64,000 nucleotides of DNA. Origin: Asparagopsis taxiformis (taxonomy: Eukaryota; Rhodophyta; Florideophyceae; Bonnemaisoniales; Bonnemaisoniaceae). Below, piece after piece: positions 9,817-19,695 of this stretch (position 1 is the stretch's first letter; every line of letters starts with the position of its first letter). The stretch lies in the NCBI GenBank assembly GCA_030407315.1, contig JALQPE010002123.1:121549-185548 (forward strand), given 5' to 3'. The notes under the pieces were generated by a model. It ran no database searches and was not told the DNA's origin. It worked only from the letters and a program-made list of their open reading frames with translations. The position numbers and the translations under genes are program-made.

Positions 9817-12815
9817 AGGTGCGCCTAAAGCCTGGATGCAGTCCTGTGCGTGTCAAAGCCCGCAGGTATTCTCCAGAGCAGAGAGCGTTTATGGAACAGT
9901 ATGCTGAAAAACTATTGGAGATGGATTTCGCTATTCCATTACCAACTGCACCGTGGCAAGCTGCTCCTCTAATTGTTCCAAAACAGGGCTCCAGATCGAA
10001 GTACAGAATGGCTATTGATCTGAGGCCTGTCAATGCCGCAACTATCAAAGAATCCTGGCCCATGCCACATCTCGATTCGGAGATCCTAGACTTCGCAGGA
10101 AGCTGTTGCTTTGCCAGTTTGGATTTTGTATCCGCCTACTGGCAGCTTCCATTAGACCCCGAATCGTACTCTGCCTGCGGTATTGTCACGCCAAAAGCGG
10201 TTATAGCGTCAAAAAGGGTACTACCAGGACTGGCAAACGCAACATCCTATTTTCAGAGTACTGTTGAGCCGCTATTTTCTTCCCTCCGCGATAACCTGAA
10301 AGCGTGGTTGGACGATTTCAACCTGCATGCGCAAAACGAGGATAAGATACTTATTTTACTTGAACAATTCTTCAAAATATGCCAAGAACATCGTTTATTT
10401 CTCTCGGCAACTAAGTCTGTTCTATTTTCAAAGAGGCTCAGGTGGTGCGGGCGCATCATATCTAGCGAGGGATACCGTATGGACCCTTCTCGAATTCAAG
10501 GACTACAGAATATGTCTCTACCTCTCAAGGCCGATGAGCTAGGAGAATTTATATATTGCTGCCGATGGATGTCTAATTGTATTCCACAATTCGCACTTCG
10601 CGTTGCACCTCTAAATGACATTTTGGAAAAGGCGTATAATGCGTCTGGTAAGCGAACTAAAAAGTCGATCAAGAGGATGGAATTGAGCAAGCTGTCTTGG
10701 GGCACAATACATACGGAAGCCTTCTACCAACTGCAAGACACCTTGCGCAATGCTGTTACATTATCTTATCCCAAGTCAGATATGTGCATTTGCGTCCATA
10801 CGGATGCATCAGACCGATTCTGGTCTGGCGTAGTCACCCAAACACCCCCCGAAGACCTTTCTCTTCCATCTGAGCGACAACAGCACGAACCCCTTGCTTT
10901 TTTGAGCGCAGAATTCAAGGGTCCGCAACTCGGCTGGAGTACATTTGAAAAAGAGGGTTTTGCAATATTCCAGACATTTGCAAAACTGGACTATATCTTC
11001 CTATCTGCGGAAAAGGTCCGAATCTTCACTGATCATCGGAATTTACTATTCGTTTTCGCTCCGCTGTCACTTGAGCCCGCATTGGGCAGACACATAGTGT
11101 CAAAAGTACAGCGATGGGCACTTTACTTGTCGCGATTCTCATACGTCATTGAACACGTGGATGGAAAATCAAATATATTTGCCGATATTCTAACACGATG
11201 GGCCCGTGGTCATAGAAGAGGATCTAAATCATTACAGAAAATCTGCTCCTTGCTAGAGTCCAGTTGTACTCTCATTCCTTCTAGTGACGAGATTTCCTGG
11301 CCTGAAATGCAGACACTACGGGACGCACAGAAGAAATCTTTCTCTCAGAGACCATCCAATAGCACTGAAGACCCTGACAATGCCTTGTGGGTAGTGGAAG
11401 GCCGAATATGGATTCCAGATGACGATCTCGAACTACAGCTCAAACTGATTGTTATATCTCATTGTGGAATCATGGGGCATAGAGGCTTGGCTGCCACTAT
11501 GAGCACCCTATCAGCAGAATTTTTGTGGAATGGTATGAGGAGAGATGTGGAAAAGATGGTGAAAGGATGCTTACATTGCATTGTATCTCGTACAGGAGAG
11601 ATGATTCCTCGCCCTCTCGCAAATGCTCTCCACGGCTCACACCCTAATGACGTCGTGCACCTTGGCTACCTCTACATGGGTAAGGGTGCAAACAACCTCT
11701 ATTACGTTCTGATATTGCGTGATGATCTTTCATCATATGTTTGGCTGTTTCCTACAGAGAGTGCTACCAGCGACGAAGCTGCCAACGCTTTGACTACTTG
11801 GATAGCGTCTTTCGGTGCAATGAATTGGATAGTGAGCGACCAAGGATCACACTTTCGGAACCAGCTCTTACAGTCTTTGGTTTCCGAATTTCGCGTCAAA
11901 CACCACTTCACCACTGCTTACAGCCCATGGTCTAATGGTACTGTTGAGCGTGTGTGCCGAGAAGTCTTGCGAGCATGCAAAGCACTCTGCAGTGAGTGGA
12001 AACTAGCACCACAGGACTGGCCCTCGGCAATAGAGTGCATCCAAAGCGTGCTCAATCACGCCCCACTCCAAAGACTTGGCCCACGCGACCCGAAGGTTCC
12101 ATCCGTCTTTCGCACACCCTTAGAGGTATTCACGGGGCACCGCCCAACGCATCCTCTCTTACACGCTCTTCCATTCGCCCGCTTCCGCAACGTCTCACCA
12201 CTTAGTATGGCTCGAACACAGCACGTGATCAACCTCCGCAAAACACAAGAAGCGCTTCAGGGTATGCACAAAGATGTGTTTTCGAGATGTAATGCAGAGC
12301 GGAAGCGACACATAGATGCGCACAATCGCAAAACTAATGTACCACCAGTCAATTTGACTGTTGGTGACTTTGTGCTAGTCAGGCGGTCAGTAATGAAAGG
12401 GCACAAGCTCAAAATTATGTGGATGGGACCGAGGCGCATTGTCAGAGTCGTTTCACCCCTCGTCTACGACGTAGAAAATATACTGAACGCTACACGCGAG
12501 ACAGTTCATTCAAAAAGGCTGCTCTTATACAGAGCAGACATGGATGGTGTTGGAATCGACCAAAGATTACTTCGCGCTGCTGAGCACTCCGAGTCGAAAT
12601 ATCAGGATGTGCATTCATTGCGGGATATTCGTTCCAAAAATGGAAATATCTCTATTCAGGTCGAATGGGAAGGTCTTCCCGACGAGTTCGACCTCACATG
12701 GGAACCATTGCAGCGTGTCCACGAAGACATACCTACAATGCTCAGAGAGTTTCTCAATACACCCGGATCAAGTACACTGAAAACGGCCGCTCTAGCCCAG
12801 TTTCAACCTCTATGA
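9774..12815 (+). CDS. pol: Gypsy R pol: reverse transcriptase, RNase H, integrase, chromodomain
   Basis: About 1013 codons in the -1 frame relative to gag-protease; the first ATG in the frame lies at 9813, so expression probably needs a frameshift or reflects a one-base loss. Reverse transcriptase shows LDFVSAYWQLPLD and WLDDFNLH at the catalytic Asp pair. RNase H shows HTDASDRFW and FTDHRNLL. Integrase has an HHCC region (MGHRGLAATM through KGCLHC) and core motifs SDQGSHF and NGTVERVCRE. The first catalytic Asp is replaced: the motif reads HLGYLYMG (Gly codon GGC at 11664) where fragment S has HFDYLYMG. A chromodomain-like tail (IQVEWEGLPDEFDLTWEPL) ends the protein. As written the integrase should be inactive. 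Confidence 0.9.
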   Translation: MRLGKTLPAAVTPMKVRLKPGCSPVRVKARRYSPEQRAFMEQYAEKLLEMDFAIPLPTAPWQAAPLIVPKQGSRSKYRMAIDLRPVNAATIKESWPMPHLDSEILDFAGSCCFASLDFVSAYWQLPLDPESYSACGIVTPKAVIASKRVLPGLANATSYFQSTVEPLFSSLRDNLKAWLDDFNLHAQNEDKILILLEQFFKICQEHRLFLSATKSVLFSKRLRWCGRIISSEGYRMDPSRIQGLQNMSLPLKADELGEFIYCCRWMSNCIPQFALRVAPLNDILEKAYNASGKRTKKSIKRMELSKLSWGTIHTEAFYQLQDTLRNAVTLSYPKSDMCICVHTDASDRFWSGVVTQTPPEDLSLPSERQQHEPLAFLSAEFKGPQLGWSTFEKEGFAIFQTFAKLDYIFLSAEKVRIFTDHRNLLFVFAPLSLEPALGRHIVSKVQRWALYLSRFSYVIEHVDGKSNIFADILTRWARGHRRGSKSLQKICSLLESSCTLIPSSDEISWPEMQTLRDAQKKSFSQRPSNSTEDPDNALWVVEGRIWIPDDDLELQLKLIVISHCGIMGHRGLAATMSTLSAEFLWNGMRRDVEKMVKGCLHCIVSRTGEMIPRPLANALHGSHPNDVVHLGYLYMGKGANNLYYVLILRDDLSSYVWLFPTESATSDEAANALTTWIASFGAMNWIVSDQGSHFRNQLLQSLVSEFRVKHHFTTAYSPWSNGTVERVCREVLRACKALCSEWKLAPQDWPSAIECIQSVLNHAPLQRLGPRDPKVPSVFRTPLEVFTGHRPTHPLLHALPFARFRNVSPLSMARTQHVINLRKTQEALQGMHKDVFSRCNAERKRHIDAHNRKTNVPPVNLTVGDFVLVRRSVMKGHKLKIMWMGPRRIVRVVSPLVYDVENILNATRETVHSKRLLLYRADMDGVGIDQRLLRAAEHSESKYQDVHSLRDIRSKNGNISIQVEWEGLPDEFDLTWEPLQRVHEDIPTMLREFLNTPGSSTLKTAALAQFQPL

Positions 12816-12851
12816 GTGTACTTCCTGCACTGTAAGCACACTCAGGGGCAC

Positions 12852-13133
12852 TGTAACGCCTTACTAGAGCTGGCTAATCCAGACTAGGATATTGGTCCGT
12901 CTTCTATTGGCTGACGTTGCACTACCCACAAGACAGTCTAACAGCAACGGTAGCATAGCTGCAAAGTTGCCTTGTGGTCTCGACTCTATAAAGGCATCCT
13001 CTCCTGGTCCACTAGGGAAAAAAGGCAGAGCGACATCGCCATTACCAATCTCGTGTACTTTCCATCTCCCTTTCCTCGGCACACTTCACCAGATACTGCC
13101 ACAGATCCGGCTCGGCCATCACGAGTTGTCACA
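12852..13133 (+). repeat. 3' LTR of gypsy R
   Basis: Near-identical to 7743-8025. A short purine-rich run (CAGGGGCA) precedes it and may serve as polypurine tract. Confidence 0.95.
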
Positions 13134-13158
13134 CTCCGTACCACTGAGCTACGAACCC
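13134..13158 (-). tRNA. tRNA-Cys(GCA), 5' part, split by gypsy R
   Basis: The minus strand holds the 5' acceptor strand GGGTTCG, the A-box-like TAGCTCAGTGG and the start of the D-arm insert. Bases 13134-13137 are the duplicated target site. The gene continues at 7742 and below. Confidence 0.8.
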
Positions 13159-13205
13159 CTTCACTGCGACGCAAATACTGCAACAGTCGGAAGCTCTGAG
13201 TATTG

Positions 13206-13875
13206 AGTCGTGAGTTCTCTCTTCACACTGATACGTTCATCTCCTGCTAATGAAAGCCCCGCTACCATTCTTCCAGGCGGACACATCTTGGGCTTTACAA
13301 TTCCTATCATTCTATGCGCTCTCAACTTAACTTTCGACTCCCCAGTACAGCGCTGGCGTATCATGATTATTTATTTTCACCACAATACCTTGCTCCTCTT
13401 CGAAAATTCCATACCGCTGCATCTCCAACTCATAACATGATCCTTTTTGTTTCTAGCAGCCAAAAGCTGGCAAAAGAACAAGCGCCTCATTTGTAAACTA
13501 GAGAAAAACCTATGTGCCATCCAATGTAGCACTCTAGGCAGCGTGAGCATTTGAACTCCTAGATGTTCTATGTTAATTTAAAGCTCAATTACTGCAGAAT
13601 GGACTCCACCAAGTGCTCATCTGCAGTCGAAAGTTCTCGCTCTCGACATTGACGTGGACAAGACACCACATCATTGCCTTTCTCTGCTACGACACTAAAA
13701 GAAGGATTTTAAGCCGTTCGTGACACGAAAGAGTTGATGAAACCAGCGATCGCTGCGGAAAAATGCTTCTCTACGAACTGTACCAGATCCCATCCGATCC
13801 GATCTGGTCAGTCTAAAACTAAATCCAAAGAGAAACAACGCAAAACAATTTGGATACAAGTTTCCGTTTATTCAT
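13206..13875. other. Intergenic, no supported gene
   Basis: I see no coding frame, paralogue or repeat here beyond the end of the tRNA-bearing unit at about 13205. Confidence 0.4.
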
Positions 13876-14235
13876 TTATTCGTCACTCATTACATGACTA
13901 CAAAAACGATTCTGGCCACAATCAATGCAACCTTCACCATCATATGTAGGGATGCTACGCATCCGCGACAAGAAGGATTCGATATCCAACACGTGCTCCC
14001 AAAGCGCATACCACGCTTCGCGACCGCGCGACATGAGCTGGGAGATGAAGTGGTGCATTCTTCTCAGACTCTCTGCCGTGGGAGCACCTTCCTGTCCTAC
14101 GTCGTCATTGACTCGCGAAAGATTTCTCAGAAACCACTGTATTTCTTCGAGATCTTCGCGGAGTCGCTGCTCGTTGGGTAGGACAGGGGAGGGGAATTGT
14201 TCACGAGCTTGTGTTTGTCCACTGTTCCTAGCCAT
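13876..14235 (-). CDS. Hypothetical 119-residue protein
   Basis: I do not recognise this protein. The frame is open further upstream to 14445, but the first 70 codons are low-complexity Thr/Pro-rich, and the ATG at 14235 (MARNSGQTQ) begins a segment with ordinary composition. It contains an amphipathic helix-like stretch (EQRLREDLEEIQWFLRNLSRV), a second helical run (SLRRMHHFISQLMSRGREAWYALWEHVLDIESFLSRM) and a C-terminal tail with CIDCG and C-H residues that could bind a metal. There is no signal peptide or membrane segment. No second copy exists in the window. A real small gene is plausible from composition alone; a transposon or viral scrap is the alternative. Confidence 0.4.
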   Translation of the reverse strand: MARNSGQTQAREQFPSPVLPNEQRLREDLEEIQWFLRNLSRVNDDVGQEGAPTAESLRRMHHFISQLMSRGREAWYALWEHVLDIESFLSRMRSIPTYDGEGCIDCGQNRFCSHVMSDE

Positions 14236-15387
14236 TTTGATAGTTTTGACTTTTTTCTGGCAGTTGTGGAGAGAATTAACAGCAAGCTTGAGAAGTTTTG
14301 GGGAGAAGGGAGGGCAAGGGGATGGATTGTTCGATTGGTATTTATTTATACGGGAGAAGGGGAGGCATAGGGGGATCAGTCGTGTGGTCGTTGTGTGAGT
14401 GGCAGGCACACAGGTTGGCTGAAAATGTAACCTTTCTTTGTTCAATGCAATGTAGCGCGCTTGATTGTATGGGTGAATGTGTAATTATTTTGCACTATAG
14501 CTTGTGGAGGCAGGTGAGAGGTGCGATTGCTAGCGGGAGTGAGGAGTGGGTAAGTTACAATATTCACAATGTGGAAGCATAGAAGAGAGAGAGGGGAGGG
14601 ATAGAAAACACAATTGTATTGCATTGCATTGTTGACAAGTAGAAGGAGAAGTGAATGATTATAGGGATGGATGTGAAGATTAGTAAATGGTGGAGTAAAT
14701 AGATGAGATTTCCTGTCTACCGTTGTTTGAATTAGATGCTGTAAGTCTGCGTCCATGTTGGCGGGGAGGAAATATCAGAGTGGGAAAGAGCTTTGCATTA
14801 TGTGTTGGTAGTACAAACTGTGTCACCTATCATTATGCTATAGCAGATTAAGAGATAGCACAGTACCGTTGGGCGGGGGTGGAGGCATGGTGCGGACAGG
14901 GGCGGTGCTCTTTCACTAATTTGACATTACAGCACACCAGAGGGCGGGTGGGCGGGCAGTCATCAGGGAAGAAATGTCGCGACATCAGCAAACAACTGAT
15001 CAGATTGGTCTAGCTAGATGAAATGATAATCTGTGAACGGGATAGTATCGGAAGGTTATTGAAGTGGAGAGGTGAATCGCGAAACTATGACAGGGTGTAG
15101 GAGAAGGATTGGTAGAAACATCAATGTGCATGATGCTAGAGGATGATGTGTGGTAGCAGCGTTGGCTGTGAAGTTGGGAGAGAAACGGGCTACCAGTCCG
15201 TCGTACCAACGTGTGTGGATTTTGATGTATGGGGAAATCTCAATTTCAAGCGGTGGCCACTTAATGTCAGCTGACACCGCATTCGCGTATTCCAAAGGCA
15301 TTTTAGAGCTGCCTCGCATCAATGTCATCCGCAATCGAGGATGAGCCACTCCGTTGAGCGTCCAACATGCATCACTTTCAGTCAACC
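14236..15387. other. Intergenic, no supported gene
   Basis: Short open frames only. No tRNA, LTR or similarity to other parts of the window was noticed. Confidence 0.4.
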
Positions 15388-15780
15388 TCACATATCAACC
15401 AAACGTTCAAACCTCTCTACCTTCTCCATTTCCGAGCTATCCGCGCCCTTCCCACCCACACTCCACACAAACACATCCGTGGCCAATGCGATCAGCGATC
15501 TCCCGTCGGCGCTCATCCATAACGAGCGCACATTCCTCATCCGCTCATCCCTTAATTCCACGACGAATATGACCCCGCCATCCAACTTGCTCACGTCCCA
15601 CATGCAGATTGTCTCTCTCCCTCCAGTGTACAGCAACTTGCCATCAGCGCTGAACACCATCGAAAATGCGCTTCCGTGATGGTCTCTGAGCGGCGCACAA
15701 ACCTGCTCGCAGGTTTGCAAGTCCCAGATACGGACGCTGCCATCGTATGCCGCTGATGCCACCAGTCGTCCGCACGTGCT
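15388..15780 (-). pseudogene. WD40-repeat protein, copy C, C-terminal fragment
   Basis: The minus-strand frame matches roughly the last third of WD40 copy B, from the residues corresponding to SECGQLVASASYDGS to the C-terminus, with blade ends VRIWD, ICMWD and VFVWS. The frame is open, but the gene is cut at 15780 by the LTR of gypsy P. The missing N-terminal two thirds are not on the other side of that element, so part of the gene was lost when the region rearranged. Confidence 0.88.
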
Positions 15781-15852
15781 TGTTAGATACCGGTATGAAA
15801 GTAAAACTCCCTCTCCTTTATTCTTTCATTGCTCTCTTCCTCCTCTGTTCTC
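15781..15852 (-). repeat. 3' LTR of gypsy P, left part
   Basis: Matches 25430 onward. It ends at the 5-bp duplication TTCTC (15848-15852) made by insertion of copia A and resumes at 20389. Confidence 0.93.
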
Positions 15853-16005
15853 TGTTAGAAGGACAATCTCCTTACCGTCGTCCGTTTACTGATCCTATTC
15901 TAATTGGCCTTAAGTACTGTTCTCGTTTTCTGTCCTGTTGTCAGTGTAGTGTCTGTTAGTGTATTTGTCCGTGCGTACTGTGGTTATTGAGTTAGCGTGC
16001 TGACA
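15853..16005 (-). repeat. 3' LTR of copia A
   Basis: 153 bp; on the minus strand it begins TGTCAGCACG and ends CCTTCTAACA. Confidence 0.95.
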
Positions 16006-19000
16006 ATAGCGAGTCGTTGCTGGGCGACGTGTGGTTAAGTTAGCGTGCTGACACTCCCCCTGTCGCCCAGGGGCGGGGAGCGGTATTGTTGTGCGTTGGT
16101 TAGGTCCTTCGCTGATTTGTAGAGCTGATGTGAGTCGCTGAAATGGTTGCTTTGTTAGGGGTTTTGTAAAAATGTCGGCCAGCATCTGCTGTGATGGAAG
16201 GTATTGTAGATTGATCCGGCCAGCTTGGACGTTGTCCATTAGGTGGTGATGTCGGATGTCAATGAACTTGCGGCGTTTTGTCGGCGCAGTGTTCTTCGCG
16301 ATGGCTATGGCAGATTGGGAGTCGATATAGGTGAGGATAGCTTTGTCAGGGTGGATGAGTTTCAGTTCTTTGAGGAGGTCTCCGAGCCAGTTTGTTTGTC
16401 GTACTGCTTCTGAAGCGGCAATAGTTTCGGCTTCGCATGTACTAGTCGCTACGAGAGACTGTCGTTGTGACGTCCAATGTATCGGTGCGCCGTGTAGTGT
16501 GTGGAGTGATCCAGAGATGGACTTTCTGGTAGATGTGTCGTTCGCGAAGTCAGCGTCGGAGTATGATGTTAGTACTTCATCCGTGGGATTGTTCTGCATC
16601 TGTATTCCAGTGTGTTTTGTGTGTTTCAGGAAGCGAACTAGCCTCTTGAGCAGTTTCCAGTGTCTGGCGGTGGGTTTGTGGTTCGCGCGCGCTAGTGAGT
16701 TTGTAAAGAAATGGATGTCGGGGCGTGTGGAGTCTGTCAAGTAGCGCAGTTCGCCCAGGGTTTCGCGGTATGTGGTTGCCGTTGTGAGGTCAATTTCGTC
16801 ATCATCTGTAGGTGGAGAAAGGTCGATGCCGTCGGAGTATAAACGGTCGATTGGTTTCGCGTCTTGCATTTTCGTTTTTGTGATGATTGAGTCGATTACG
16901 TGCGGTTGTGATATGTGGATGCCATTGGGGTGGTGGGTTATCTTCCAGTTTAGGTATTTTGTGGGGGCGCCAAGTCGTTTGACTTTGTATTTGGTTTTCA
17001 GTTGCTCGTAAAGGTCTGTGATGAGGTGTGGTTCGGTGGCGCATATGAGGAAGTCGTCAATTGTCGTGGCGACGATGATTTGGTTGTGTGTTGTGGATTT
17101 AGTGAACAAACACGGGTCGGATTTGAGCTGCTTGTATCCTAAGTTTTGGAGGAATTGTCGTGTGCCATCAGAGAATATTCGACCGGCTTGGCGGGTGCCA
17201 TAAAGGTTCCCGCAGAGTTGGCCAACCTGTGAGTCGTGGCGGAAGGTACCATCAAATAAAGGGTATTGCCGTACGAAGACCGGTTCGGTGTGGTCGAATT
17301 TTTCGTGAAGGAATGCGGAGGATATGTCTAGGTGTTCTGTGTGTAATTTGTGTGCAGCTGCGTGGGCTAGGAGGAGGCGTATGGTGGTTTTGTCTGCGGC
17401 GAATGTCGCCGTGCTGTCTGGGTCATAATGCAGGTGTGGTTTCATGCGATCTCCGCGTACGGCGCATCGAGCTTTACGCTCTTCGATGTGGCCATTGGCA
17501 TCTCGTTTGTATTTGTATGTCATGGTGAGTGGAATGGGGCGTATCTTGGGGGGTGTATTGTGTCTGGGGATCCATCGGATGGCGTGCATTTCGTCGATCT
17601 TGTTAAGTTCGTCGTTATGAGCTTCGGCCCAGAGGTGGGCGTCGGGGTATTTGCGGGCCGTACGGTGATTGGGCGGAGCGGGGGTTTGGGTGGTGATAAT
17701 CTGTGGTATGGGTGCATGGGCAGGTGTGTAGGCGTTGGCCTGAAACGCCATTGTGGTCGTTGCAGTGGGGTCAGTTGTGGTGACGTATGGGTGGAAGTCG
17801 AGTGCCGGGATCTTAATTGGTTGTCGTGTGGTGGTGTTTTCGACTAGTATGTTGTCTTGGTCACACGCTGTAAGGTATCGTACGAGGGTGCCACGGTCGT
17901 CCAGCTTGTTTTTGGGTTGTTGTACCGGTATGTGGCCAACCTGGCCAAACGCGAAAAGGCGTTGGATGCGCGGGGTCATTTGGTGCCACTCGGTGTATGG
18001 TATTTTGTTGGTGGTTGTGTGTAGAGTCAGGTTGCGTTTGAAGACTGCGTCCATCATGGCGTATTGCCAGTTAGCATTATCCGAAGAGCTGTGGGTCAGA
18101 GTGGCGCGGACAGTGTCCATTAAAGTGTGGTTGATACGTTCCGCTATACTGTTCTGTTGTGGTGTGTAGGGGGCTGTGGTTATGTGGGTTATGCCGCGAA
18201 GGGAAAGTTGTTTTTGTAGAGCGGATGATGTATATTCGCGGGCATTATCCGATCGAAAGAAGCGTGGGTATTTACCATGCATGGTGTGTACGTATTCCAT
18301 GTGTTGAATGGTAATGTTGGGAATGGAGGTGCGGTTTTGGATAAAGTACACAGTGATGTATCGCGTTTTTGTATCGATGAAAGTGACGAAATAGCGATTG
18401 CCCTGCATCGATGTGGTTGGTAGTGGTCCGCATACATCTGATGATATGTGTTCGCCGATTTGGTGGTCGTGTGGGGTTGGTTTGTGTGGGGCCGCTTTGA
18501 TCTTGGCGATGGCGCAGGCACTGCAAGTCATGTCGGGAATGACTAGGTTTTCATATGGTGCGAGTGCTGGTATGGACTTGTGCCGGCACATACGGCGAAT
18601 TGTTTGTGGGTTAGGGTGACCTAGCCGGAGGTGTAGGTCGTGGGCGGGGTGTGGTTGATCATCCGGGTGGGATGCGTAGAGTGGGTTGCGATTCCGCTCT
18701 GTCGCTGTCTGGGGCCGGGATGTAGTTATCGCCTGGGGAGAGGATGTAGGTGCGTTGAATCTGATGACCAGAGGTGGCTGGGGTTCTTGGGGTGTTTTGG
18801 GCAGAGTCTGCCTTGTTGGGGTGGTTGGGTCATGTTTGGCACTTGTGACCGAGGCGGTTTTTGTGTTTATGTCGTTCGGTTTGGGTGCTTGTGTGGCTGT
18901 ATGAGGTAGGGTTTGCTGTGGGCGAGGTGGTGGGGGAGTCGTTGGTTTGCGGTTTGTTGGCGTCGTGGTGGTGGGGGAATTGGTTTGGCGGTTTGGTGTC

Positions 19001-19695
19001 GTCGTTTTAGAGGTGTGACTCGTGCGCCATGGCCTGTCCCAGTCTCGAGCTCTTGTTTTAGATCGTGTATTCTGGGATGGGGTGTCCAGCAGTGGTGGGC
19101 GAGTGGAGTGAGAATTGTTATTGGTGCGCGCCTGCTGTTTGGTTCGCGTTCGATTTGAGTTGTATGTTGTCGGAGTGGTTGTAGGGCGTGTGCGGGGTGC
19201 CTGTGAGGATTGAGACGTGGTGTTGTTGCACACGTGATTGCGTGAGGGGGAATCCGTTGTTTTATTGTTGATGATGTAAAGGCCATTGTTGAATGAAGCT
19301 ATTTTGCGTGTGTTTTGTCGGCCATTGGTGCTGATATATGCCGTAGATGGGGTGAATGTGACCGGTCCATGTCGGCGGGCTAGCGAGTGGACTGAGACCA
19401 GGTTGTGTCGAAGGTCCGGCGTGACGATGGCATCGTTAATATCCAGCTTCATCTCCGGTGTGTGGATCTGTATAGGTCCGGAGTGTGTGACCGGGTGTCG
19501 TCGGTCGGCGGCAGTGCGTGTGTAGCGAGTGTGTGTTAGTGGTGTGGTGTGGGGGTGGGGGTGTGTGAGGTGGGTGGGGTGAGCCCCTGAATCCAGGATG
19601 TAGAACTTACGCTCGGATTCGGAAACATCGTCACTGTGGTTCGACTGTTGTGTGGCGGCATTGGGCGCTGTAGCCGGGTGGACAGGTGTGGTCAT
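15910..19695 (-). CDS. pol: Copia A pol: protease, integrase, reverse transcriptase, RNase H
   Basis: An uninterrupted 1261-codon frame from an ATG at 19695. Aspartic protease is marked by YILDSGAHPTH near residue 35. A GAG-pre-integrase region and a long Thr/Pro/Arg-rich linker follow. Integrase shows LRLGHPNPQT and CSACAIAK (zinc site) and core motifs SSDVCGP, RSDNAREY and NSIAERINH. Reverse transcriptase shows HLDISSAFLHE and TTIDDFLI, an IDD variant of the usual YVDD. RNase H shows SYSDADFAND, CEAETIAASEA and YIDSQSAI, with the conserved end QQMLADIFTKPL. All catalytic residues appear present, so this copy could supply enzymes to others. In the parent element gag and pol are one frame; the gag deletion separates them here. 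Confidence 0.93.
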   Translation of the reverse strand: MTTPVHPATAPNAATQQSNHSDDVSESERKFYILDSGAHPTHLTHPHPHTTPLTHTRYTRTAADRRHPVTHSGPIQIHTPEMKLDINDAIVTPDLRHNLVSVHSLARRHGPVTFTPSTAYISTNGRQNTRKIASFNNGLYIINNKTTDSPSRNHVCNNTTSQSSQAPRTRPTTTPTTYNSNRTRTKQQARTNNNSHSTRPPLLDTPSQNTRSKTRARDWDRPWRTSHTSKTTTPNRQTNSPTTTTPTNRKPTTPPPPRPQQTLPHTATQAPKPNDINTKTASVTSAKHDPTTPTRQTLPKTPQEPQPPLVIRFNAPTSSPQAITTSRPQTATERNRNPLYASHPDDQPHPAHDLHLRLGHPNPQTIRRMCRHKSIPALAPYENLVIPDMTCSACAIAKIKAAPHKPTPHDHQIGEHISSDVCGPLPTTSMQGNRYFVTFIDTKTRYITVYFIQNRTSIPNITIQHMEYVHTMHGKYPRFFRSDNAREYTSSALQKQLSLRGITHITTAPYTPQQNSIAERINHTLMDTVRATLTHSSSDNANWQYAMMDAVFKRNLTLHTTTNKIPYTEWHQMTPRIQRLFAFGQVGHIPVQQPKNKLDDRGTLVRYLTACDQDNILVENTTTRQPIKIPALDFHPYVTTTDPTATTTMAFQANAYTPAHAPIPQIITTQTPAPPNHRTARKYPDAHLWAEAHNDELNKIDEMHAIRWIPRHNTPPKIRPIPLTMTYKYKRDANGHIEERKARCAVRGDRMKPHLHYDPDSTATFAADKTTIRLLLAHAAAHKLHTEHLDISSAFLHEKFDHTEPVFVRQYPLFDGTFRHDSQVGQLCGNLYGTRQAGRIFSDGTRQFLQNLGYKQLKSDPCLFTKSTTHNQIIVATTIDDFLICATEPHLITDLYEQLKTKYKVKRLGAPTKYLNWKITHHPNGIHISQPHVIDSIITKTKMQDAKPIDRLYSDGIDLSPPTDDDEIDLTTATTYRETLGELRYLTDSTRPDIHFFTNSLARANHKPTARHWKLLKRLVRFLKHTKHTGIQMQNNPTDEVLTSYSDADFANDTSTRKSISGSLHTLHGAPIHWTSQRQSLVATSTCEAETIAASEAVRQTNWLGDLLKELKLIHPDKAILTYIDSQSAIAIAKNTAPTKRRKFIDIRHHHLMDNVQAGRINLQYLPSQQMLADIFTKPLTKQPFQRLTSALQISEGPNQRTTIPLPAPGRQGECQHANLTTRRPATTRYCQHANSITTVRTDKYTNRHYTDNRTENENST
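16006..16053 (-). repeat. 48-nt spacer carrying a second copy of the LTR terminus (copia A)
   Basis: A second TGTCAGCACGCTAACT lies directly after the purine-rich tract and 48 nt before the 3' LTR. The 5' LTR has no such extension. The same arrangement occurs in copia B. Confidence 0.85.

Larger units (their letters stand above)
7743..13133 (+). mobile_element. Ty3/gypsy chromodomain retrotransposon R, full length
   Basis: The element has LTRs of 283 and 282 bp starting TGTAACGCC and ending GTTGTCACA, differing only by one A in an A-run, so the insertion is young. The flanks share CTCC (7739-7742 and 13134-13137), and the uninterrupted target is visible in the repeat copy at about 5480, giving a 4-bp duplication. 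Internal order is gag, protease, reverse transcriptase, RNase H, integrase, chromodomain. It lies inside a tRNA-Cys gene, in the opposite orientation to it. Confidence 0.95.
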
